From contig DASXTS010000209.1 in the NCBI GenBank assembly GCA_036505275.1, forward strand, positions 1 through 26,682: a DNA stretch of 26,682 bases. Reading direction: 5' to 3'. Origin of the DNA: DASXTS01 sp036505275 (GTDB taxonomy: Bacteria; Actinomycetota; Actinomycetes; Mycobacteriales; Pseudonocardiaceae). The translations under genes were made by a program, and so were the position numbers. Shown in pieces: positions 14,497 through 21,377 of this stretch (position 1 is the stretch's first letter; each line of letters opens with the position of its first letter). The notes beneath the pieces were generated by a model. The model worked only from the letters and a program-made list of their open reading frames with translations. It searched no databases and was not told the DNA's origin.

Positions 14497-14850
14497 TCAG
14501 GTGGTCGGGTGCGGGGTCGTCGTGGTGGTGCTCGTCGGCGGTGGTGGGGGCGGCGGCTTGCTGCGGGTGGTGGTCCGCTGCTGGGTCCTGGTGCCGCTCG
14601 ACTGGATCATGCTCGGCGTGGCGGTCTGCACCGGCGGGGCTGGCTGTGGCTGCGGCTGCGCCTGCTCGGCCGTGGTCGGCGGCCAGGACAGGACCGGGAA
14701 CGGCACCCGGCTGCTGATCTCCGGGACCAGCGTCAGCTCGGTGGTCGGCTCGGCATCTTCCCCGCACCCCACCGTGCCGAGCAGGACGGCGCCGAAAATC
14801 ACGGCCGGGGCGGCAATGCCGACGGCACGGCGCGCGATGCGGCTCTGCAC
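14497..14850 (-). CDS. Pro/Thr-rich lipoprotein, unknown function
   Basis: A 117-residue predicted lipoprotein starting at GTG 14850. It has a basic start (MQSRIARR), a hydrophobic stretch AVGIAAPAVIFGAVLLG and a lipobox TVGC with Cys29 as the lipidated residue. The mature part is short and low-complexity: acidic near the anchor, then Gln/Pro repeats, a run of seven prolines and Thr-rich ends. No enzyme fold is visible; such proteins are usually membrane-anchored stalks or spacers. It lies 36 nt upstream of the spermidine-synthase-like gene on the same strand and may be co-transcribed with it. The low-complexity tail makes homology calls unreliable. Confidence 0.65.
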   Translation of the reverse strand: MQSRIARRAVGIAAPAVIFGAVLLGTVGCGEDAEPTTELTLVPEISSRVPFPVLSWPPTTAEQAQPQPQPAPPVQTATPSMIQSSGTRTQQRTTTRSKPPPPPPPTSTTTTTPHPTT

Positions 14851-14961
14851 CGAGGCGGCTCCGTTCCTGATGGGACCCGCCCGAGGAGGGCGACCAGGGA
14901 AACGCTCTGCGACGGCGGGACGCTAGCAGGCGTCACCCGCCAGCGTGAAGCATGCGTTCGT

Positions 14962-14967
14962 AACAAT
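14962..14967 (+). promoter_or_regulatory. possible -10 element in front of acyP
   Basis: AACAAT in the sequence TAACAATG ends 7 nt before GTG 14975. It is one of the few AT-rich hexamers in the divergent gap 14851-14974 and would give a leaderless acyP mRNA. Confidence 0.3.
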
Positions 14968-14974
14968 GGGTGCC

Positions 14975-15259
14975 GTGCAGGACGCTGAACGGGTGCGGCT
15001 GGTCGCCATCGTCCACGGGTACGTGCAGGGCGTCGGTTTCCGCTGGTGGACGATGCGGCGCGCGGAGGAGCTTGGCCTCCGCGGGTACGCCCGCAACCTG
15101 TGGGACGGGCGGGTCGAGGTGGTGGCCGAGGGGCCGCGCCCGGCCTGCGAGCGGCTGCTCCACCTGCTGCGCAGCGGGTCGACGCCGGGCGCGGTCGACC
15201 GGGTGGCGGAGAGCTGGGCCGCGGCGACCGGCGAGTGGGCCGACTTCGATGCGTATTGA
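14975..15259 (+). CDS. acyP: acylphosphatase
   Basis: Acylphosphatase hydrolyses acyl phosphates such as carbamoyl- or 1,3-bisphosphoglycerate. From GTG 14975 the product is 94 residues, the usual size. It contains the signature VHGYVQGVGFRWW, with the phosphate-cradle loop and catalytic Arg, and GYARNLWDGRVEVVAEG with the catalytic Asn. In-frame ATG 14966 and GTG 14945 would add 3 or 10 non-conserved residues; the conserved start of the beta strand (VRLVAIVHG) favours a short N-terminus. It lies 122 nt upstream of smc, the same pair as in mycobacteria, though the functional reason for the pairing is unclear. Confidence 0.93.
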   Translation: MQDAERVRLVAIVHGYVQGVGFRWWTMRRAEELGLRGYARNLWDGRVEVVAEGPRPACERLLHLLRSGSTPGAVDRVAESWAAATGEWADFDAY

Positions 15260-15306
15260 TCACGCCCGGCCGGCCTGGCGGGCACGTAACGTGGACCCGC
15301 TCTGGG

Positions 15307-15312
15307 TACCCT
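15307..15312 (+). promoter_or_regulatory. possible -10 element of smc
   Basis: TACCCT lies in the gap between acyP and smc and would give a leader of about 60 nt. It repeats the hexamer found before yceD and the KimA-type gene. No good -35 is visible. Confidence 0.3.
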
Positions 15313-15381
15313 CTGCCGGAGAGTCGAGCGCGAGGGCGAGCGCCCGACGGGAAGCGGGACAGGGGAGAGGGACCGCCGACA

Positions 15382-18300
15382 GTGCACCTGAAGAGCCTGA
15401 CGCTGAAGGGCTTCAAGTCCTTTGCCTCGGCGACCACCCTGCGCTTCGAGCCGGGCATCACGTGCGTCGTCGGTCCCAACGGCGCCGGCAAGTCGAACGT
15501 GCTGGACGCGCTGTCGTGGGTGATGGGCCAGCAGGCGGCCAAGGCGCTGCGCGGTGGGAAGATGGAGGACGTCATCTTCGCCGGCACCGCAGGCCGGCCG
15601 CCGCTTGGCCGCGCGGAGGTCACCCTCACCATCGACAACTCGGACGGCGCGCTGCCGATCGACTACACCGAGGTCTCGATCACCCGGCGGATGTTCCGCG
15701 ACGGCGCGAGCGAGTACGAGATCAACGGCAACCACTGCCGGCTGCTCGACGTGCAGGAGCTGCTCTCCGACACCGGCATGGGCCGGGAGATGCACGTGAT
15801 CGTCGGCCAGGGCCAGCTCGGCGAGATCCTGCAGGCGAGGCCGGAGGACCGGCGGGCGTTCATCGAGGAGGCCGCCGGCGTTCTCAAGCACCGCAGGCGC
15901 AAGGACAAGGCGCTGCGCAAGCTGGAGGCGATGCAGGCCAACCTCACCCGCCTCACCGATCTCACCGCGGAGCTGCGACGCCAGCTCAAGCCGCTGGGCA
16001 AGCAGGCCGAGGTGGCCCGCCGGGCGGCCGTCGTGCAGTCCGAGCTGCGGGACGCCAAGCTGCGGCTGGCCGCCGATGACCTGGTGACGCTGCGCGCCGA
16101 GCTGGCCCGCGAGGAGGCCGACGAGGCGGTCGCCCGGGCCAGGCGGGCCGACGTGGAGGCCGACATCGCGGGCGCCCAGGCCGAGCAGGCGGCGCTGGAG
16201 GAGGCGCACGCCGAGGTCGCGCCCCGGTTGGCCCGCAGCCAGGAGACCTGGTACCGGCTCTCCGCCCTGCAGGAGCGGTTGCGTGGCACCGTGCGGCTGG
16301 CCGCCGAGCGGGCCCGCCACCTGTCCGCGCCGGTCGCGGAGCTGGACTGGGTCGATGGCGATTGGGTCGATGGGGATTGGGTCGATGGGGATTGGGTCGA
16401 TGGGGATGGGACACAGCGACGCGGTCGCGACCCCGACGAGCTGGAGCGCGAGGCCGCGCGCGCCGCTGAGCAGGAGGCCGAGCTGGCGTCGGTGGTGGAG
16501 CGCGACCGCGCCGCGCTGTCCGCGGCCGTCGCGGTGCGCGCCGAGCTGGAGGACGTGCTGGCGGCGGCCGAGCGGCGGCACCTCGACGCGGTCCGCTCGA
16601 TCGCCGGCCGCCGCGAGGAGCTCGCCAGGCTCGGCGGGCAGGTCGAGGCGTTGCGGTCCAAGGTGGACGCCACCGAGGAGGAGATCGAGCGGCTGTCCGC
16701 CGCGCTGGCCCAGGCCCGCGAGCGGGCCGCCGTCGCGCAGCGCGAGTTCGACGAGCTGCAGGACGAGATCGGCGCGCTGGACGCCGACGACGTCGGGCTC
16801 GACGCCCGGCACGAGGCCGCGCTCGCCGCGCACGCCGGCGCGCAGCAGCGGGTCGCCGAGCTGGCCACCGCCGAGCGGGAGGCCGAGCAGGCCGTCGCGC
16901 ACTGGAAGGCCAGGGTGGAGGCCCTGTCGCTGGGCCTGGCCCGCAAGGACGGCGTCGGCGCGCTGCTGGCCGCCGGCGAGAGGCTGCCCGGGCTGCTCGG
17001 CTCGGTTTCCGCGCTGCTCACCATCGAGGCCGGCAACCAGGCGGTGGTCGCGGCGGTGCTCGGCGCCATGGCCGATGCCGTGGCGGTGTCCTCTGTGGAT
17101 TCCGCGGCGGCCGCGATCGAGTACCTCAAGGCCGAGGACGCCGGTCGGGCCGGCGTGCTGATCGGCTCGTCGGACCCCGCCCACCGAGGCCCGGCCCGCA
17201 CGGCCGTGGCCGGCACCGGCGTGGATCGGGATGGCTGGCCGGAGCTGCCGGCCGGGGCCCGTTGGGTGGCCGACCTGGTGACCGCCCCGGCGGCGCTGCG
17301 GCCGGCCCTGGACCACGCGCTGGACCGGGTCGCCCTGGTCGCCGACCTCGCCGCGGCGTGCGCCCTGGTCGGCGCCGACCCGTCGGTGCGCGCGGTGACC
17401 CGCGACGGGGACGTGCTCGGCGCCGACCGCGCCACCGGCGGGTCGCGGTCCGGCCACGAGCAGTCCGTGATCGAGGTGCAGGCCGCCGTCGACGAGGCCG
17501 AGGACCAGCTCGCCGCAGCCGAGCGCCGGATCGGCTCGCTGGCCGCCGCGCTGGAGGGCGCCCGGGCCGAGGAGGCCGCCCGCGCCGAGGACGTCGCCAA
17601 CGCTCTGGCCGCACGCCACGAGTCGGACGCGCAACGCAACGCCGTTGCCGAGCGGCTGGGCCGGCTCGGCGAGGCGGCCCGCAGTGCGGCGGCCGAGGCC
17701 GAGCGGGGGCAGCGCCAGCGCTCCACGGTCGAGGCCACCCGCGACCAGGCCCTCGCCGCGCTGGCCGAGCTGCAGGAGCGGCGCGCGGCCAGCCAGGGCG
17801 AGCCGATCGACGACGAGCCGAACCCCGCCGAGCGCGACGAGATCGCCGCCGCGCTGGCCGCCGCCCGCACCGCGGAGGTGGACGCTCGGCTCACGCTGCG
17901 CACCGCCGAGGAGCGGGCCCGCGCCCTGTACGGCCGGGCCGACCAGCTACGCCGCGCCGCCCGTGCCGAGCGCGAGGCGCGGACCAGGGCCGAGGCCGCC
18001 CGCGCCGCCAGGGCCCGCGGCGCCGCCGTGGCGCAGTCCGTGGTCACCGCCGGCGAGGCCGCCCTCGAGGCGATCGAGGTGTCGCTGCGCCGGGCCGCCG
18101 CCGAGCGGGACGCGGCCGCCACCGAGGGCGCCCAACGCGACGCCGCACTGGGCTCGGTCCGAGCCAGGCTGCGCGAGCTGGAGGGCGAGCACGCCAAGCT
18201 CATCGACGCCGTGCACCGCGACGAGCTGCTGCGGGCCGAGGCCCGGCTGCGCGTCGAGCAGCTCGAGACCCGCGTCGCCGAGGACCACGGCATCGGGCTC

Positions 18301-19104
18301 GACGACCTCGTCGCAGAGTACGGGCCGCAGGTCCCGGTACCCCCGTCGCTGGCCGAGATCGCCGAGTTCGAGGCGGCCCGCGACCGTGGCGAGGACGTCG
18401 TGGCCCCGGGCGCCGTGCCGTACGACCGGGCCACTCAGCAGCGCCGTGCCCAGCGGGCCGAGCGCGACCTCGCCCTGCTCGGCCGGGTCAACCCGCTGGC
18501 CCTCGAGGAGTTCGCCGCTCTGGAGGAGCGCTACAAGTTCCTGTCCACCCAGCTTGAGGACCTCAAGGCCACCCGCCGCGACCTGCTCACCGTCGTCGCC
18601 GAGGTGGACGCCAAGATCCTCGAGGTGTTCGCCGGCGCGTACCACGACGTGGCCCGCGAGTTCCAGACCGTGTTCGCCACGCTCTTCCCCGGCGGGGAGG
18701 GCCGGCTGGTGCTCACCGACCCGGACGACCTGCTCACCACCGGCGTCGAGGTCGAGGCCCGCCCGCCAGGCAAGAAGATCAAGCGGCTGTCCCTGCTCTC
18801 CGGCGGGGAGAAGGCGCTGACCGCGGTCGCCATGCTGGTCGCCATCTTCCGGGCCAGGCCGTCGCCGTTCTATGTGCTCGACGAGGTCGAGGCGGCCCTC
18901 GACGACACCAATCTGCGGCGGCTGCTCGGGCTGCTCGAAGAGCTCCGCTCGACCTCCCAGCTCATCGTCATCACGCACCAGAAACCCACGATGGAGATCG
19001 CGGACGCGCTGTACGGCGTGAGCATGCGCGGCGACGGCATCACCACCGTCATCTCCCAGCGCCTGCGCGGACTCGTACCGGATACCCAGGAGGGCGCGGC
19101 GTAG
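15382..19104 (+). CDS. smc: chromosome segregation ATPase SMC
   Basis: SMC is the core of the bacterial condensin that organises and segregates chromosomes with ScpA/ScpB. The start is GTG 15382, preceded by AGGGGAGAGGG; upstream in-frame sequence is unlike SMC. The 1240-residue product begins HLKSLTLKGFKSFA, with Walker A GPNGAGKSN (Lys37) and VGQGQLGEIL. It then has a coiled-coil arm, a hinge at about 523-680 (starting GVGALLAAGERLPGLLGSV), the returning coiled coil, the C-motif LLSGGEKALTA at 1138-1148 and Walker B FYVLDEVEAALDD (Asp1167-Glu1168). It is longer than the roughly 1200 residues usual in mycobacteria. Part of the extra length is a D-W-V-D-G tandem repeat (residues 322-341) in the first coiled-coil arm. 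It lies between acyP and ftsY as in mycobacteria. Confidence 0.97.
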   Translation: MHLKSLTLKGFKSFASATTLRFEPGITCVVGPNGAGKSNVLDALSWVMGQQAAKALRGGKMEDVIFAGTAGRPPLGRAEVTLTIDNSDGALPIDYTEVSITRRMFRDGASEYEINGNHCRLLDVQELLSDTGMGREMHVIVGQGQLGEILQARPEDRRAFIEEAAGVLKHRRRKDKALRKLEAMQANLTRLTDLTAELRRQLKPLGKQAEVARRAAVVQSELRDAKLRLAADDLVTLRAELAREEADEAVARARRADVEADIAGAQAEQAALEEAHAEVAPRLARSQETWYRLSALQERLRGTVRLAAERARHLSAPVAELDWVDGDWVDGDWVDGDWVDGDGTQRRGRDPDELEREAARAAEQEAELASVVERDRAALSAAVAVRAELEDVLAAAERRHLDAVRSIAGRREELARLGGQVEALRSKVDATEEEIERLSAALAQARERAAVAQREFDELQDEIGALDADDVGLDARHEAALAAHAGAQQRVAELATAEREAEQAVAHWKARVEALSLGLARKDGVGALLAAGERLPGLLGSVSALLTIEAGNQAVVAAVLGAMADAVAVSSVDSAAAAIEYLKAEDAGRAGVLIGSSDPAHRGPARTAVAGTGVDRDGWPELPAGARWVADLVTAPAALRPALDHALDRVALVADLAAACALVGADPSVRAVTRDGDVLGADRATGGSRSGHEQSVIEVQAAVDEAEDQLAAAERRIGSLAAALEGARAEEAARAEDVANALAARHESDAQRNAVAERLGRLGEAARSAAAEAERGQRQRSTVEATRDQALAALAELQERRAASQGEPIDDEPNPAERDEIAAALAAARTAEVDARLTLRTAEERARALYGRADQLRRAARAEREARTRAEAARAARARGAAVAQSVVTAGEAALEAIEVSLRRAAAERDAAATEGAQRDAALGSVRARLRELEGEHAKLIDAVHRDELLRAEARLRVEQLETRVAEDHGIGLDDLVAEYGPQVPVPPSLAEIAEFEAARDRGEDVVAPGAVPYDRATQQRRAQRAERDLALLGRVNPLALEEFAALEERYKFLSTQLEDLKATRRDLLTVVAEVDAKILEVFAGAYHDVAREFQTVFATLFPGGEGRLVLTDPDDLLTTGVEVEARPPGKKIKRLSLLSGGEKALTAVAMLVAIFRARPSPFYVLDEVEAALDDTNLRRLLGLLEELRSTSQLIVITHQKPTMEIADALYGVSMRGDGITTVISQRLRGLVPDTQEGAA
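16345..16404 (+). repeat. in-frame 15-bp minisatellite within smc (4 units)
   Basis: Four 15-bp units of GAYTGGGTCGATGGS encode D-W-V-D-G four times, followed by a partial D-G. They fall in the N-terminal coiled-coil arm (residues 322-341) at a point where the flanking sequence is Ala/Glu/Arg heptads. Units 2-4 are identical, and unit 1 differs by two bases. Tryptophan, glycine and aspartate are poor coiled-coil formers, so this should create a flexible break or loop. Confidence 0.9.
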
Positions 19105-19118
19105 CGGCCGTGTCCAGT

Positions 19119-19174
19119 CACGTGTGTCCGCGCGTTCAGACACGTGTGTCCGCGCGTTCAGACACGTGTGTCCG
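19119..19174. repeat. 22-bp intergenic tandem repeat (2.5 units)
   Basis: A 22-bp unit beginning CACGTGTGTCC and ending GCGTTCAGA is repeated exactly at 19119-19140 and 19141-19162. A third, partial copy (first 12 bp) starts at 19163. Each junction makes the 8-bp palindrome ACACGTGT. Within a unit, GTGTC and GACAC form a weak 5-bp inverted repeat. It fills the gap between the smc stop and ftsY. It could be a regulator-binding array, a transcription-termination structure or a member of a dispersed repeat family. Confidence 0.85.
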
Positions 19175-19241
19175 GCGTTTGGGCACCCGGCGATGGGACG
19201 ACGCGGTCGGGACTGACGAGCCCCCTCGATTGGGCTGATGG

Positions 19242-19247
19242 GACACT
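19242..19247 (+). promoter_or_regulatory. possible -10 element, leaderless ftsY
   Basis: GACACT ends 6 nt before GTG 19254 and is followed by GGACGG, almost the same arrangement as before the sepIVA-like gene (CACACT, GGTCGG). A leaderless transcript is suggested. The match to TANNNT is imperfect. Confidence 0.3.
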
Positions 19248-19253
19248 GGACGG

Positions 19254-20651
19254 GTGTCCAGTACCGCCGTGATCCTGATCGTCGTCATCGCGCTGCTGGT
19301 CGTCGCTCTCGCCCTCGTCACGGGCGTGGTGCTGGCGAAGCGGCGTCGGATCAGCATCGCCGATCGCGAGCCTCAGCCCGTCGACGAGCAGGAGACCGGC
19401 CCGGGCGGCTACCGGGCCGGCGGAGGGATCAGCCTCTCGTCCGGCCCGCGCACCACGACCGCACCGCCGCCAGAGGCCGGCACGGTGCCGCCAACCCCGC
19501 AACCCTCGGTCCCCGAGCCGGAGCCGACGCCGCCGCCCGAACCCGGCGAACCACGGCCGCAACCCCCGCCGCAACCTGAGCCGCAACCACGGCCCGAGCC
19601 AGCACCCCAACCCCAGCCACCGCTCAAACCCCAGCCACCGCTCCGGCCAGGGCCAACCCCCGGGCCCGGGCCCGAGCCGCTCCCGCTACCCAGGCCAGAG
19701 CCGCTGCCCGGGCCCACTGCGGAAACCATTGCGCCGACCGCGGGCCGGCTGGAGCGGCTGCGCAGCCGGCTGGCCCGCTCCCGCGGCACCCTTGGGCAGG
19801 GTCTGCTCGGCCTGCTCGGCGCCGGTGACCTGGACGAGGACTCCTGGGCCGAGGTGGAGGACACCCTGCTGTTGGCCGACCTCGGCGCGGCGACCACGGA
19901 CGAGATCGTGCAGCGGCTGCGCACCGGGATGGCCAGTAGGGCGGTCCGCACCCCGGAGCAGGCAAGGGCGTTGCTGCGGGAGGTGCTGACCGACGCACTG
20001 CACCCCGAGATGGACCGCTCGGTGCGCGCGCTGCCGCACAACGGCAGGCCGGCCGTGGTGCTGATCGCCGGTGTCAACGGCACCGGTAAGACCACCACCA
20101 CCGGAAAGCTGGCCAGGGTGCTCGTGGTGGACGGGCGTCGGGTACTGCTCGGCGCGGCCGACACGTTCCGAGCCGCGGCCGCCGACCAGCTGCAGACCTG
20201 GGGCAACCGGGTAGGGGCCGAGGTGGTGCGCGGCAACGAGGGCGCCGATCCCGCCGCGGTCGCCTTCGACGCGGTTCGCCGGGGCACCGAGGCCGGCGTT
20301 GATGCGGTGCTGCTCGACACCGCCGGCCGGCTGCACACGAAGGCCGGACTGATGGACCAGCTGGGCAAGGTCAAGCGGGTGGTCGAGAAGCAGGCGGTGG
20401 TCGACGAGGTGTTGCTCGTCCTGGACGCCACCACCGGTCAGAACGGCCTCATCCAGGCCAGGGTGTTCTCCGACGTGGTCGACGTCAGCGGCATCGTGCT
20501 CACCAAACTCGACGGCACCGCGAAGGGCGGCATCGTCTTCCGCGTCCAACGCGAGCTCGGTGTGCCGGTCAAGCTGGTCGGGCTCGGCGAGGGCCCCGAC
20601 GATCTCGCGCCGTTCGAGCCGGCCGCATTCGTGGACGCGCTGCTCGGCTGA
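19254..20651 (+). CDS. ftsY: signal recognition particle receptor FtsY
   Basis: FtsY is the membrane receptor for the signal recognition particle and delivers ribosome-nascent chains to the translocon. The 465-residue product starts at GTG 19254 with one transmembrane helix (about residues 5-27) and a basic KRRR stop, as in other actinobacterial FtsY proteins. A long Pro/Gln/Glu-rich linker (about 65-155) follows. The NG domain comes next: helical N part with LLGLLGAGDLDEDSWAEVEDTLL, P-loop GVNGTGKTTTTGKLA (Lys279), GAADTFRAAAADQL, LLDTAGRLHTK, LTKLDGTAKGG and GLGEGPDDLAPF. The linker is richer in PQP/PEP repeats than I would expect and contains short direct repeats. Partner ffh is outside the window. 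Confidence 0.97.
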   Translation: MSSTAVILIVVIALLVVALALVTGVVLAKRRRISIADREPQPVDEQETGPGGYRAGGGISLSSGPRTTTAPPPEAGTVPPTPQPSVPEPEPTPPPEPGEPRPQPPPQPEPQPRPEPAPQPQPPLKPQPPLRPGPTPGPGPEPLPLPRPEPLPGPTAETIAPTAGRLERLRSRLARSRGTLGQGLLGLLGAGDLDEDSWAEVEDTLLLADLGAATTDEIVQRLRTGMASRAVRTPEQARALLREVLTDALHPEMDRSVRALPHNGRPAVVLIAGVNGTGKTTTTGKLARVLVVDGRRVLLGAADTFRAAAADQLQTWGNRVGAEVVRGNEGADPAAVAFDAVRRGTEAGVDAVLLDTAGRLHTKAGLMDQLGKVKRVVEKQAVVDEVLLVLDATTGQNGLIQARVFSDVVDVSGIVLTKLDGTAKGGIVFRVQRELGVPVKLVGLGEGPDDLAPFEPAAFVDALLG

Positions 20652-20731
20652 CCGCCAGCCGACCAGGGTGACCTGACCCGGAGCGGCGTCGCGCGTCCAC
20701 AACCCGGCGACGCGCGCCGGACCGGCGTCAA

Positions 20732-20737
20732 TAGGAT
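20732..20737 (+). promoter_or_regulatory. possible -10 element of cupredoxin-like lipoprotein gene
   Basis: TAGGAT in CAATAGGATCG is a good TANNNT match, placing the transcript start near 20744 and giving a 45-nt leader that includes GAGAGG. No matching -35 is seen. A 7-bp inverted repeat just upstream (20690-20696 with 20710-20716) might end the ftsY transcript. Confidence 0.4.
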
Positions 20738-20788
20738 CGCGCAGACCCGCCGCGGGTGATCGACGCCGCCCACCGAGAGGAACCTGCC

Positions 20789-21232
20789 TTGCGCATGCGC
20801 TCTGCCGCCAGCACCGCCGTCACCGCCTGCGCCGCCGCGCTGGCCGCGTTCGCCGCGTTGACCGCCGGCTGCTCGGCCAGCGACGAGCCGGCCGCCCCCA
20901 GCAGCACGACCAACCCGCCCGCGCCCGCCGCACGCACAACCACCGCCACCACCACCGCCACCACCACGGCCAACCAGGTGATCAGCGTGACGGTGGCCGG
21001 TGGCAAGGTCACCCCGCCGCCGGCGACGATCGACGTCAAGCTCGGCACCACGGTTGTGATCGAGCTGACCTCGGACGTTGCCGACCAGATCCACGTGCGT
21101 GGCTACGAACGGAGTCTGAACGTCGAACGAGGGAAGCCGGGTCGGCTGGAGCTCGCCGCCACCACGCCTGGCCAGTTCGAGGTTCAGCTGGCGAGGGCGC
21201 AGCTGCTCCTGTTCAACCTCCGCGTCAGCTAG
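20789..21232 (+). CDS. cupredoxin-like lipoprotein
   Basis: The likely start is TTG 20789, eight bases after GAGAGG, giving 147 residues. GTG 20756 or ATG 20795 are alternatives. The signal has a hydrophobic core TAVTACAAALAAFAAL and lipobox TAGC, so the protein should be lipid-anchored outside the membrane. A Thr/Ala/Pro linker (TTTATTTATTT) leads to a small beta domain (about residues 65-147): VISVTVAGGKVTPPPATIDV, GTTVVIELTSDVADQIHVRGY, then PGRLELAATTPGQFEVQL and FNLRVS. This looks like the cupredoxin fold seen in many actinobacterial lipoproteins. His in DQIHVRGY is the only obvious candidate ligand. The usual C-terminal Cys/His/Met copper cluster is missing, so metal binding is doubtful. 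Function unknown. Confidence 0.75.
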   Translation: MRMRSAASTAVTACAAALAAFAALTAGCSASDEPAAPSSTTNPPAPAARTTTATTTATTTANQVISVTVAGGKVTPPPATIDVKLGTTVVIELTSDVADQIHVRGYERSLNVERGKPGRLELAATTPGQFEVQLARAQLLLFNLRVS

Positions 21233-21240
21233 GCGCCGGT

Positions 21241-21250
21241 TAACGCGTTA
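21241..21250. promoter_or_regulatory. 10-bp palindrome, possible operator
   Basis: TAACGCGTTA is a perfect palindrome lying 8 nt after the lipoprotein stop and 127 nt before the flavoprotein start, in otherwise asymmetric sequence. It could be an operator for a small regulator. No promoter could be assigned beside it. Confidence 0.3.
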
Positions 21251-21332
21251 GCTCTAAGGCATTGCTCTGGTGGGAGGAACCTGCCGCAGGATCCTGGACG
21301 GCCACACGGCGGGTGCGATAGCTAAGCCGCTT

Positions 21333-21356
21333 CGTGGTCCGGGCCAGCGGACCGCG
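21333..21356 (+). other. hairpin in probable 5' leader of flavoprotein gene
   Basis: CGTGGTCCG and CGGACCGCG pair over nine positions (one G-U) around the loop GGCCAG, ending shortly before the GAGGAG ribosome-binding site of the next gene. It might affect translation or be incidental. Confidence 0.3.
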
Positions 21357-21377
21357 GCGGAAACCGAGGAGCACCCC

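Noticed and set aside
14497..14850. Minus-strand lipoprotein as a mere GC shadow
   Set aside because: Rejected as a shadow because it has a clean signal sequence with lipobox and no competing gene on the other strand.
14923..17634. A 903-codon minus-strand frame opposite acyP and smc
   Set aside because: Low-complexity Gly/Arg/Leu composition and total overlap with well-supported genes.
15663..18434. A 923-codon open frame on the minus strand opposite smc
   Set aside because: It is the GC-bias mirror of smc (Ser/Ala/Arg-rich, no recognisable domain).
19119..19174. Possible CRISPR array
   Set aside because: The units are directly adjacent with no unique spacers, and there are no cas genes.
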